NCBI GenBank assembly: GCA_035529895.1
Contig: DATKVV010000096.1
Location: forward strand, 1-64,000
Length of the DNA stretch: 64,000 nucleotides
Reading direction: 5' to 3'
Source: JAUWKC01 sp035529895
GTDB lineage: Bacteria > Planctomycetota > Phycisphaerae > Sedimentisphaerales > Anaerobacaceae
The translations under genes were made by a program, and so were the position numbers. A model generated the notes under the pieces. The model ran no database searches. It saw only the letters and a program-made list of their open reading frames with translations, and was not told where the DNA came from. Shown here in pieces: positions 28,131 through 35,197 of this stretch; the stretch's first letter is position 1; each line of letters starts with the position of its first letter.

Positions 28131-28199
28131 TTTTGAGCAAAAGTCAACAGAAAAGGGGCCAAAAACGGCTGGGGCACTTGGTCGTTCGGGGTGTGGGGC

Positions 28200-28331
28200 T
28201 CATTTCCTCAATGCCGCGAGCGGCACCAGGTGGCCGGAATCGTCGGCGTACTTCGAGAAGTTCCAGCCGCGGCGGGCGTCGTGATGCTGCCAGCAGGCCC
28301 TCAAAATCTTGTCCCAGACTTCTTTGCACAT
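28200..28331 (-). CDS. Hypothetical 43-residue protein
   Basis: ATG 28331 opens a 43-residue frame beginning MCKEVWDKILRACWQHHD and ending GHLVPLAALRK. Three tryptophans, balanced charges and a compact helix-like start look like coding sequence rather than chance, and the frame is shadowed by nothing. AAAGG lies about 13 bp upstream, a poor position. It sits 70 bp downstream of another small minus-strand gene (28402-28602), so the two may be one transcript. It could also be a fragment of a larger decayed gene. Function unknown. Confidence 0.4.
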   Translation of the reverse strand: MCKEVWDKILRACWQHHDARRGWNFSKYADDSGHLVPLAALRK

Positions 28332-28401
28332 TCGGCGCGTGTTACCTTTGCTTTGTGCGCCACAGTCACGAGCGGCAACCTTCGGCGGAACAAGCTACGA
28401 A

Positions 28402-28602
28402 CTAACTTCGGATTGAAAAGGTATAGCCATATTTCCAGCCCTTGCCGATGGTATCTTCTTCATACCCCTGGGCAAACATTCTCCTTGCCCATTGCCGGGC
28501 AGCCGTCTCGGAAGTGAATTGCTGCATAACTTTGAAGTCGCGAGGGTTTCCATGTTCCCGTTTTCTTCTTTCCGGCTCATCGGTAAGTCCTGCATACCTC
28601 AT
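28402..28602 (-). CDS. Hypothetical small basic protein
   Basis: A 66-residue cytosolic protein from ATG 28602 (a GTG two codons earlier is possible). It has GLTDEPERRKREHG, then RDFKVMQQFTSETAARQWAR and GKGWKYGYTFSI. The pattern of a short beta-strand, a helix with AARQWARRM and a final strand suggests a small alpha/beta fold. I do not recognise a characterised family. It lies between the Q/N/K/P repeat and the defence locus, on the same strand as the latter. Confidence 0.55.
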   Translation of the reverse strand: MRYAGLTDEPERRKREHGNPRDFKVMQQFTSETAARQWARRMFAQGYEEDTIGKGWKYGYTFSIRS

Positions 28603-28732
28603 ACGCACTCAACCTTGGTTGGATTCCTTTCTATCATAATTCTTTCCTGTTTACCTTAGTGGCCAGCCGGCGCGGGCGGCGGTGCCTTCGTCAGTATTGT
28701 TTTCCCCCGGCCAAAATCCTGGCGGAACGCAG

Positions 28733-29740
28733 CTAAAAAGCATCATCAAGAGTCTTCGCCTCTCTTAACCTGTCTATTGACGTATACCGCGCGTTTTGGA
28801 GGGCCTTCACCGGTCCCTTAGGAACAAGCTTGATGGGGCCGATTTTACTTGCCGGTCTGACAAAACGTAGAATGTACTTGTTAGAGTCCTTCCATTGCTC
28901 GATCGAATCCACCTCCGCAAGGTGTGTGATCGCAGAAACCGGCGCCACCTGATATGCTGCGATATACTTGATTTTGGGGATCATACTGGCGTGGATACGG
29001 ATAGCGTGCCAGCAATTTTCTCCGATGAACGTTTCCTCGAAGCCGTCCTTTCGGGCCGGCACTACAATGGTATTAATTTCAGAAGGATCAATCGTCTTTG
29101 CAGCACCCGAAGTATCCCTCTTATCTGTGATTAAAGGAGCTAAGACATCACATAGGAAGGGTTCAAATTGATATATTCTTTCACCCTTGGAGTTACAATA
29201 ACGCTGTAATGTTACTATCTCAACTGGAAACTTAAATCGCTTTATCAGAGCGGTTTCAAGCTCTTCTGAGATTTCATCAATGACAACAAGAACGTTGAAT
29301 TTGTTCTCGCCATATATCATCGTTTCCAGCAGAAAATCTATATTTTGAAAATCGTTTTCGTTAGCATAATCTACACATTTTTCAAGTGCTCCTTCGTCTT
29401 TCATTATAGTTTCTTTGATAAGTGCTTTAATTTTTTGCGGCGAGGTTTCAAACGATAGTGAAAACTCCAAAATCTGGACAGCAACGTGTTTCAACGGGTC
29501 ATGTTTTACTAATTCATTTTCTACAACATACAATTTTGGTTCTTTCGTGCTTGAAAGGTCGATCAAGTAACCATCCGGTATATTCGTCACCTTCCCTTTT
29601 GAACCAATTTTCTTTTTGATATCGAGATAGATTCTTTCCTCGCCAAACAAAGTCTCACGTACTTCGAGTATCGCTGATTCAAGGTCGTCCTCCAATTCAA
29701 AAGGTTCATTTTCGTAAGTCTTATTAGGGGCCAAAAGCAT
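28733..29740 (-). CDS. Unknown protein with probable PD-(D/E)XK-like N-terminal domain
   Basis: A 335-residue AT-rich gene. The N-terminal half has IPDGYLIDL, then LYVVENELVKHDPLKHVAVQ, an arrangement (Asp, strand, Glu-x-Glu, helix with Gln) like a degenerate nuclease core in which the usual lysine is replaced. The C-terminal half starts at INTIVVPARKDGFEETFIGE and contains IKYIAAYQVAPVSAITHLAE, a beta-rich module that may bind nucleic acid or protein. The last residues (RYTSIDRLREAKTLDDAF) look conserved. It overlaps the small zinc-binding gene by 17 bp and lies downstream of a HaeII-type restriction system, so a defence role is plausible but unproven. Confidence 0.65.
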   Translation of the reverse strand: MLLAPNKTYENEPFELEDDLESAILEVRETLFGEERIYLDIKKKIGSKGKVTNIPDGYLIDLSSTKEPKLYVVENELVKHDPLKHVAVQILEFSLSFETSPQKIKALIKETIMKDEGALEKCVDYANENDFQNIDFLLETMIYGENKFNVLVVIDEISEELETALIKRFKFPVEIVTLQRYCNSKGERIYQFEPFLCDVLAPLITDKRDTSGAAKTIDPSEINTIVVPARKDGFEETFIGENCWHAIRIHASMIPKIKYIAAYQVAPVSAITHLAEVDSIEQWKDSNKYILRFVRPASKIGPIKLVPKGPVKALQNARYTSIDRLREAKTLDDAF

Positions 29741-29945
29741 TATTCAATTCTCCTTTCTTTTGCTCCATTGCTTGATAACATTGCCTGCAAAATTTCTTTC
29801 TATGCAAGGAATGCAAAAATCTATCCTTTATATCTTCAGCGTAATAAAGGTCGCCAGCCTTAATTAATTGGGCGCACTTTGCGCAGTTATGCTCAGTCCG
29901 AGCCTTTATCTGCCTATAAAAAGTGAGATCGTCGTGTTCACTCAT
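29724..29945 (-). CDS. Small zinc-finger-like protein
   Basis: A 73-residue protein with two Cys pairs, CAKC and CRQC, about 30 residues apart, enclosing GDLYYAEDIKDRFLHSLHRKK. This is a treble-clef or zinc-ribbon pattern. Its 3' end overlaps the start of the 335-residue gene by 17 bp, so they are translated from one message and likely work together. AT-rich like its neighbour. Family not recognised. Confidence 0.6.
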   Translation of the reverse strand: MSEHDDLTFYRQIKARTEHNCAKCAQLIKAGDLYYAEDIKDRFLHSLHRKKFCRQCYQAMEQKKGELNNAFGP

Positions 29946-30213
29946 GATTTTTGTCTTCGCCGCACATATGCCAAGCCTTCTTCCCGTATGTTGGAGATTA
30001 GCTCATTCTCCTATTCTATTTGGCACCCGCTTACCCTTCTTCTTTCCGATTTGCTCACTCCCAATATTTTCTTGCGCTCAAACAGCTCCAGGACAGAGCC
30101 CATCGCTTGGCTCAGGGCACTAGCCGAAATTGGTCGGACACCTGCTGCGGCATAATAACCTACTAAAGACCAATTCCCAATTGCCTCCACTTCTCCAAGG
30201 ACTCGCTTCACTC

Positions 30214-30627
30214 TCAGCAGGCTGCCCCCTGAGTGCCCATAAGCGGCAAGTTTCTCGGTAGTCTGCCCTTTTTGATGGCGCATTCGCGTATTCTGACAAC
30301 TTTATAGCCACGCCTTCTAAGCTCGTTTGTAACCAGCTTGTCCCTCCTTTTGTTTCTTTCTACCTTACTGCGCCAGTAAGCCGCGTTATTCTTGGGCTGT
30401 TTCTTCTTGCACTTGCACCCATGCCAAAAGCACCCGTCAGCGAATACGACCAGCTTGAGCTTCCAAAAGTAGAAGTCGGGGTGTCCAAAAATCTTCGCAT
30501 GTCTGCGCCACCCTTTGATCCCGTGCTGCTTAAAAAGTGCGATCAACCTCAATTCAGTGGATCGGTTCTCCTTGCTTTTTACGGCGCGCATGATTTCGGA
30601 GCGGAACTCTTTCGTAAACGAATCCAT
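30214..30627 (-). CDS. vsr: Very short patch repair endonuclease (Vsr)
   Basis: A 137-residue endonuclease that nicks beside T:G mismatches created by deamination of 5-methylcytosine, accompanying m5C methyltransferases. Family features: an N-terminal RSEIMRAVKSKENRSTE, the catalytic GHPDFYFWKLKLVVFADGCFWHGCKC (Asp and His residues), a YWRSKVERNKRRD helix and RRRGYKVVRIRECA. The start is ATG 30627, four bases beyond the stop of the HaeII-type gene; the frame is open further upstream inside that gene but without similarity. Length is typical. It forms an M-R-V cassette with its two upstream neighbours. Confidence 0.9.
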   Translation of the reverse strand: MDSFTKEFRSEIMRAVKSKENRSTELRLIALFKQHGIKGWRRHAKIFGHPDFYFWKLKLVVFADGCFWHGCKCKKKQPKNNAAYWRSKVERNKRRDKLVTNELRRRGYKVVRIRECAIKKGRLPRNLPLMGTQGAAC

Positions 30628-30631
30628 GGTT

Positions 30632-31717
30632 TTACTGTCCTCGCGGGCGCGCCCAAACTCCCTGAAGGAGATCCCTAGAATAATGTCTCTCCTGAAAAAA
30701 CTCGTCAATCGCAGCAGATTTACTTAGAGGAAATTCGAAGGTGAATTCGTTAAGCAAGGCCGAGAGCACGTCTTTGCCGATACTTGCCGCGTACTTTTGG
30801 CTCATGCACAAGTCGTACCATTCTATGAGATCGGCTTCCGTGATAAAGCCGCGTATTTTGTTCTTGAGACCTACCTGTCTCATTACGCTATCTATAACCT
30901 GCCTTTCTGCCCTTTTGCAGACGACCACTAGTTTCTCGGCTTGCAAGTCGCTCAAAATCTGACTTGCCGTACTGGGGTCTAGTGTCACGTGCTTGACCTG
31001 AACTGCTGGTCCAAAATTGGCCCACATGTCGATGCGCGCATCGGCAGCATTAGTAACACCCAGCCGGAAAAGCCTAGCCGGCTGAGTAATCGTCAAATTA
31101 TTAGTGTCCACGCCCAAAACAATCTTAGCGAATTTCTCGAAATCTTTGAGCACGGCCAGGCTCTCCTTACTAACCGAAAGTGAGACGGTCGCCTGCAGAT
31201 ACTTGGTTAAAGTGTCAAATAAAGCATAAACGGAGATTTCGTAAACTTTGTCAACTGACCTGCGCAATCTAGGCTCGCCTTCAAAATAACGGATAAACTG
31301 TGTCCATTTGAAATCACGGGGATGTACGCTTTGTAGGCCTCTGGCCATATCTCCAATTAGCAAGCAGCTGCCTCCAACCTTGTCATAGATATAGACCTCG
31401 ACAACCGCGGGTGTCTCTGCTGACGTGTTTATCTCTGCCAATTTGCTAAGGATGCGCGGTGGCATAACGGGCTCATCGAACAGCTGGTCCTCATAGCGTG
31501 AGTTCAGACACGGCTTCCTGCCTAGCAACCGCACGGCAACATCAGCCTTCCATGTATTAGAAACTCTTCTATAGGTTTCCAACTTTGAGGGGTCGATGTT
31601 TCCTTGGGTGCGGTGTCTGTATAAAATCTCGGCGATTTGAATAGGTTTGTACAGACAGTGCCTGGCCTTTGCGATGACCTTATCCAAACGCTCTTTGGCT
31701 TCGTTTGTTTCGCTCAT
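30632..31717 (-). CDS. HaeII-family type II restriction endonuclease
   Basis: A 361-residue protein. The N-terminal KERLDKVIAKARHCLYKPIQ, with AEILYRHR and a following LETYRRVSNTWKADVAVRLLG, resembles HaeII-type enzymes, which cut RGCGCY. The identification rests on recalled family features, so specificity is inferred. The start ATG 31717 has GAGAGG about 9 bp upstream; ATG 31735 would add six residues but lacks a ribosome site. It lies 36 bp after a cytosine-5 methyltransferase and four bases before vsr on the same strand, a classical restriction-modification order. Confidence 0.8.
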   Translation of the reverse strand: MSETNEAKERLDKVIAKARHCLYKPIQIAEILYRHRTQGNIDPSKLETYRRVSNTWKADVAVRLLGRKPCLNSRYEDQLFDEPVMPPRILSKLAEINTSAETPAVVEVYIYDKVGGSCLLIGDMARGLQSVHPRDFKWTQFIRYFEGEPRLRRSVDKVYEISVYALFDTLTKYLQATVSLSVSKESLAVLKDFEKFAKIVLGVDTNNLTITQPARLFRLGVTNAADARIDMWANFGPAVQVKHVTLDPSTASQILSDLQAEKLVVVCKRAERQVIDSVMRQVGLKNKIRGFITEADLIEWYDLCMSQKYAASIGKDVLSALLNEFTFEFPLSKSAAIDEFFQERHYSRDLLQGVWARPRGQ

Positions 31718-31753
31718 ACCTGTTGCCTCTCTCATTTTTACTCTGACATGGCC

Positions 31754-33094
31754 CTATAGTGCGAGTAGCCGCGATTGCCCACGTGCTTCTTCCGATTGCC
31801 GCTCCGAGACAGGCGGTTTGTCGAAAAGAGAACCCTGGACAAGCTGCCGTCTCTGCAGCGCGACCATCATCCTCGCGGCTATCGCAGTCACCACCGGAAT
31901 CGCCACGGCGTTTCCTGCTTGCGCGCGTATTGCTGCATGCGGGACCACGATGCTGAATGTATCCGGGAATCCCTGTAAGCGTAAGCACTCCCTACCACTC
32001 GGACGCCTGTATCCATTGACCAACAGGTAGTTATAGGAGGCATTGGCTCTCAACGCACACGAAAAAGGATGGACCCCTATGTAACCTCCCTTATTCTCGT
32101 GCCACATGGATGGGTAGAAGGGTTCCACGCCCTGTTTTTTTACGCGTTCCAGCCTCTTCGCCTTGATATGCTCCGAAGCGAGCAGCTTCGTGTCCACCTT
32201 GTCGTCTGATTCAAGTATTGCCTCCAAACCCAAGCGATATGGAAACGGCGAGGGGAATTTGAATGCCAAGGGCTCACGAAATCCGACGATAAATGTGCGC
32301 TCGCGTTTCTGCGGTAGACCGTAGTCGAGCGCGTTCAGCACACGGGTGTGGGTATGATAGCCGAGTCTGTGCAAAGACTCAATCACAGTACGGTACGTGC
32401 GCCCGCTGTCATGAGTCCGAAACTGCTTGACGTTCTCCAGCAAGAAACCGATGGGGTGCTTGGCACGCAGAACTTGCTCAATGTTGAAAAAAAGGGTCCC
32501 ACGAGTATCACCGAACCCTTTGCGATTACCAATAATGCTAAAGCACTGGCAGGGGAAACCCGCGAGGAGTATGTCATGATTAGGGATAGAGTCTGGTGAT
32601 ATCTGGGTAATATCCCCGCGTGGTTCGTCCCCAAAGTTGGTGGTGTAAGTCTCTCTGGCTAAGGGGTCTATCTCCGAGCTGAAGACGCACTTACCGCCGA
32701 CTGCCTCAAAAGCCAACCGGAGTCCCCCAATACCCGCAAACAGGTCGATAAATGTAAATTCCCTCCAAAGCGGTGTTATACGGTACTCACATGGGCCTAC
32801 TCGCATCAGCAATAGCTCGCTTCCAGCTGATACCCTGTGTACGGCCACGAACTCCTTTACCCAAGACCGCTTTCTAAACAACCACCGTACGCGCCCCATT
32901 TTCCTTTCGCTGGGAATGTCCGTTTTGACCGGCTCGGGAAGGCCTTCGGCCATTATTGTAATGTCCTTTCCTTTATGTCCCCTCGTGGGACGCCCAAAGG
33001 TCTCGAGAGGAAAAAAACCTTTACCGCACACCGATAGGTTTAAGTTCCCATGCTTGTGCGCCGCCGCTGTTACAATAAGCCTTCTCGACTCCAT
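31754..33094 (-). CDS. DNA cytosine-5 methyltransferase of a HaeII-type system
   Basis: A 446-residue m5C methyltransferase. Motif I DLFAGIGGLRLAF, motif IV GFPCQCFS with the catalytic Cys, motif VI ENVKQF, motif VIII QKRERTF and motif X QAGNAVAIPV are in canonical order. The conserved part starts near residue 112; about 110 N-terminal residues are extra. I start at 33094 because AAGGAGG lies 10 bp upstream and a promoter follows closely; an alternative ATG at 32953 has a weaker AAGGA site. It should methylate and protect the sites cut by the downstream endonuclease. Confidence 0.88.
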   Translation of the reverse strand: MESRRLIVTAAAHKHGNLNLSVCGKGFFPLETFGRPTRGHKGKDITIMAEGLPEPVKTDIPSERKMGRVRWLFRKRSWVKEFVAVHRVSAGSELLLMRVGPCEYRITPLWREFTFIDLFAGIGGLRLAFEAVGGKCVFSSEIDPLARETYTTNFGDEPRGDITQISPDSIPNHDILLAGFPCQCFSIIGNRKGFGDTRGTLFFNIEQVLRAKHPIGFLLENVKQFRTHDSGRTYRTVIESLHRLGYHTHTRVLNALDYGLPQKRERTFIVGFREPLAFKFPSPFPYRLGLEAILESDDKVDTKLLASEHIKAKRLERVKKQGVEPFYPSMWHENKGGYIGVHPFSCALRANASYNYLLVNGYRRPSGRECLRLQGFPDTFSIVVPHAAIRAQAGNAVAIPVVTAIAARMMVALQRRQLVQGSLFDKPPVSERQSEEARGQSRLLAL

Positions 33095-33120
33095 TCAGCG
33101 CAAACCTCCTTTTTTGCCAA

Positions 33121-33148
33121 ATTATAGCAGCTATCTGCAAGTCTGCAA
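33121..33148 (-). promoter_or_regulatory. Sigma70-type promoter of the restriction-modification operon
   Basis: On the minus strand TTGCAG (33148-33143), a 16-bp spacer and TATAAT (33126-33121) lie 27 bp before ATG 33094. The transcript would start almost at the Shine-Dalgarno AGGAGG (33110-33105), giving a very short leader. Confidence 0.6.
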
Positions 33149-33631
33149 CTCCACTTCCTCAAGAACTTTACCCGAAACCTGCGATTCTGTTCGCAACCTG
33201 CTCAAACTCGTCTGCGTGCATCTTTGGAAAGGTACGTCTATGGCGTATCCTTCCCTCCTCGAAGCCTGAGGCGTCCTTCACCTTGCGGAGCCAGACGTTA
33301 TGCAGGGACTCCCCCCCAAGCCCTGGAGCCTCCCTCGTTTATTTCCAATCCGAGTTGGCCAGTTGCAACTTGGCAATAGTAAATAGCCAATCTCACCGCG
33401 CGAGTGCTGGCCCCCCGCACACTCGGCGGTAATCTTACCGCCCGGTTAGCTCGTAATCAACCAAATAAAGCCGCCGGCGGCTCATCCGACGAGCGACAAA
33501 GGGCTAATGCTTATTTTTGCCTCACAAAGCGGGATTGCAAAAAATTGATATTGTAATAAGAACATACTTCTGTAATACTTCGTTTCTTATTTGGTGAGCT
33601 TTAATTCGTTCTTTTTGAAAGGGTTTGGTAA
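33149..33631. other. Intergenic region between the defence locus and ferredoxin
   Basis: About 480 bp with no supported gene. There are local GC inverted repeats (CGGCGG near 33430 and GCCGCCGGCGGC near 33470-33482), but no RNA gene or recombination site that I can identify. It marks the right edge of the accessory island. Confidence 0.4.
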
Positions 33632-33805
33632 ATGCCGGCAAGAGTCGATGAGGAAAAATGTACTGGTTGTGAGTCCTGCGTGGATGAATGCCCGAGCGAG
33701 GCAATAAGCATGCTCGACGGCAAGGCGCAAGTTGATGCGGACACCTGCGTGGACTGCGCAGTCTGTGTCGACACCTGCCCTGTCGAAGCAATCAGTATGG
33801 AGTAG
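33632..33805 (+). CDS. 2[4Fe-4S] ferredoxin
   Basis: A 57-residue electron carrier with two clostridial-type cluster motifs, CTGCESCVDECP (Cys 10, 13, 16, 20) and CVDCAVCVDTCP (Cys 39, 42, 45, 49). Each motif supplies three ligands to one cluster and the fourth to the other. Highly acidic overall (VDEEK, DADTC), typical of the family at 55-60 residues. GAAAGGG lies about 9 bp before ATG 33632. It ends nine bases before tRNA-Glu and may be co-transcribed with it. Partner enzymes are not nearby. Confidence 0.93.
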   Translation: MPARVDEEKCTGCESCVDECPSEAISMLDGKAQVDADTCVDCAVCVDTCPVEAISME

Positions 33806-33814
33806 GTTTCAGGC

Positions 33815-33889
33815 GGCCCCATCGTCTAGGCAGGTCCAGGACACCGGGTTTTCAACCCGGCAACAGGGGTTCGAATCCCCTTGGGGCTA
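33815..33889 (+). tRNA. tRNA-Glu (anticodon UUC)
   Basis: Acceptor GGCCCCA (33815-33821) pairs with TGGGGCT (33882-33888), with one G-U pair. The D stem GTCT/GGAC, the anticodon stem CCGGG/CCCGG around TTTTCAA (anticodon TTC) and the T arm AGGGG-TTCGAAT-CCCCT are all intact. CCA is not encoded. Its 3' end is duplicated 361 bp downstream. Confidence 0.93.
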
Positions 33890-33929
33890 TTTGGCGAGCA
33901 AGAAAGATTCCCATCCTGTCAACGTTGTC

Positions 33930-34178
33930 GTGTACGTTCTGCAGGGGCAGAATAAGCGTTATGTGGGCATCACCAACAACCTGCCTCGAAGAATAGCAGA
34001 GCATAAATCAGCGCATAGGAAAGGCAGGCAGACCATCGGGCGGTTTGTCCTTCTGCATGTCGAGCAGTTCCCGGATTATCGTTCAGCGCGAGACAGAGAG
34101 AAATTCTTCAAGAGCGGGCAGGGCAGAGAGTTGCTGAATCTGCTGGACCCCGGCACAGGGCCCGCCTCCGGCGGGTAA
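33930..34178 (+). CDS. GIY-YIG endonuclease of a tRNA-associated element
   Basis: An 82-residue nuclease of the small stand-alone GIY-YIG (YhbQ/COG2827-like) type. The GIY strand is VYVL, the YIG motif is YVGIT, the catalytic arginine is in NLPRRIAEHK and the glutamate in ARDREKFFKSGQGREL. A central FVLLHVEQFPDYRSA is typical. GTG 33930 is the start just before the fold. The frame is open upstream through the tRNA T arm (GFESPWGYLASKK), with a TTG at 33891 as alternative. No clear ribosome site exists, so expression may be weak or driven by the tRNA promoter. Expected role: cutting DNA or a branched intermediate during element movement. Confidence 0.8.
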   Translation: MYVLQGQNKRYVGITNNLPRRIAEHKSAHRKGRQTIGRFVLLHVEQFPDYRSARDREKFFKSGQGRELLNLLDPGTGPASGG

Positions 34179-34230
34179 AGCAAGCACAAGGGCTTGTCCG
34201 CCTCGGGCGGACTTGTCCGCCGGAGGCGGA
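34161..34230 (+). repeat. Three triloop hairpins at the end of the GIY-YIG element
   Basis: CCCGCC-TCC-GGCGGG (34161-34175), GTCCGCC-TCG-GGCGGAC (34196-34212) and TCCGCC-GGA-GGCGGA (34216-34230). All share a CCGCC/GGCGG stem and a 3-nt loop. The first covers the last codons of the nuclease gene, ending just before its TAA stop; the last abuts the tRNA-tail repeat. Confidence 0.85.
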
Positions 34231-34252
34231 TTCGAATCCCCTTGGGGCTATT
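34231..34252 (+). repeat. Right-hand copy of the tRNA-Glu 3' end (attR-like)
   Basis: Twenty-two bases identical to 33870-33891. Only the T loop, 3' T stem, acceptor strand and three bases beyond are present; the 5' part of the T stem is replaced by a hairpin, so this is not a second tRNA. Confidence 0.9.
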
Positions 34253-34415
34253 CATACGGGAGGGCGGCGTGCTCGCCGGTATTGTTCCAATCGGGACAAG
34301 CGGGTTGCTTCGGGGGACCGCTTTTTCGAATTTGCCGGGCGCGTCCGTTGTGAAAGGTTCTGCAAAATCGCAGACAGTTCCGGCTAATGCGCCGACTCAA
34401 CAGTTGCCGTTGCGG

Positions 34416-34892
34416 TCAGACGTTCAACCCCGATATGACCGCGTCGAATACCATGGTCTCGCCCACAATCCCCTGGGCGCTGCACGTGTACTTTCTGCTT
34501 TTGAATTGCGTAATATGGCCCAGCAGGTACATCCTTTGCCCCGGCTCAACCGTGGCACGGAATCTCGCTGAATCTATGCTGGCAAAGCCGATAAAACCCG
34601 GTAATTCGTAAATCTGCTTTACGAAGAAGCTCGAAAGCTGGGCGGCGGCTTCGATCATTACCACGCCCGGCATCAACGGCCGGTCGGGAATATGCCCGCG
34701 AACCCAGAACTCGTGTTCGGTTACGTCCTTGTAGCCGAGAATCAGAAACTTCTCCTTGTCGTACCAGAGAACGCCATCCAACTGCTGCATCTCGAACCGC
34801 TGGGGATTTACCCTCCCAATGGCCTCTTTGTCGAAGATGGGTTTGCCTGTCAGGTCTATCTTTGACAAATCAAACAATAATGGCGGCGGCAT
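34416..34892 (-). CDS. FabZ-like 3-hydroxyacyl-ACP dehydratase
   Basis: A 158-residue hot-dog fold protein. The core GHIPDRPLMPGVVMIEAAAQ corresponds to the FabZ HFP-x-x-P-I-M-PG motif with catalytic His and Glu. It probably dehydrates 3-hydroxyacyl-ACP in fatty acid synthesis, although the motif deviates (HIPDRP) and FabA-like or polyketide-type relatives cannot be excluded. The N-terminal 30 residues (PPLLFDLSKIDLTGKPIF) are specific to a planctomycete-type subgroup. ATG 34892 follows GAGGTCAGTG. No other fatty-acid genes adjoin. Confidence 0.78.
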   Translation of the reverse strand: MPPPLLFDLSKIDLTGKPIFDKEAIGRVNPQRFEMQQLDGVLWYDKEKFLILGYKDVTEHEFWVRGHIPDRPLMPGVVMIEAAAQLSSFFVKQIYELPGFIGFASIDSARFRATVEPGQRMYLLGHITQFKSRKYTCSAQGIVGETMVFDAVISGLNV

Positions 34893-35023
34893 CACTGACC
34901 TCGATATACAAGCTTTCCGCGCATTGACATGGACTGCACAGCCGGTCCCGGCAAGCCAATCAATCGGTCGGAACTATACTGAATGATACCTGGCACTCAG
35001 CGTTTGAATACGCCCGCAATGAT

Positions 35024-35197
35024 TTATTCGGTTGACCTGATTTCAAGAATGCTGTTGCGAACAGCTTGGGCAGCCTGTTTGATTTTCTGCATCTGCTTGC
35101 GAACGCGCGTCCCTGCCGCTTTGTTTCCGCCTTCTGCCTTGCTAACATCGGCCTCGATCTCGGCGACTAATACTTTAAGGTTCTCATACTCTTGCAT
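35024..35197 (-). CDS. Histone H1-like (Hc1-type) DNA-binding mini-protein
   Basis: A 57-residue helical protein. MQEYENLKVLVAEIEADVSK followed by GNKAAGTRVRKQMQKIKQAA matches the conserved core of bacterial Hc1-like histone H1 homologues, which coat and compact DNA. The GNKAAGTRVRK motif is the strongest part. It lacks the long lysine-rich tail of chlamydial Hc1. ATG 35197 was chosen because GGAGG lies 8 bp upstream; an upstream ATG at 35236 would add 13 residues without a ribosome site. Confidence 0.85.
   Translation of the reverse strand: MQEYENLKVLVAEIEADVSKAEGGNKAAGTRVRKQMQKIKQAAQAVRNSILEIRSTE

Larger units (their letters stand above)
33870..34252 (+). mobile_element. Minimal GIY-YIG element inserted at the tRNA-Glu 3' end
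   Basis: A 22-bp direct repeat, TTCGAATCCCCTTGGGGCTA plus TT, occurs at 33870-33891, inside the tRNA (T loop to just past the 3' end), and at 34231-34252. The unit is 361 bp. It contains one GIY-YIG nuclease gene and three triloop hairpins that end exactly at the second repeat. The first copy completes a functional tRNA; the second is only a tRNA tail. This is the footprint of an element that inserts into a tRNA T arm and restores the gene. No integrase is present. Confidence 0.7.

Noticed and set aside
27410..28177. 255-residue minus-strand frame rich in Q, N, K, P
   Set aside because: It overlaps the end of the TPR gene, is low complexity and fits a non-coding repeat better than a protein.
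30011..30283. 90-residue minus-strand frame beside vsr
   Set aside because: It overlaps the end of vsr in another frame and has no ribosome site or recognisable composition.
34231..34252. Second tRNA-Glu gene
   Set aside because: Only the 3' tail is present; the 5' half of the T arm and all other arms are missing.
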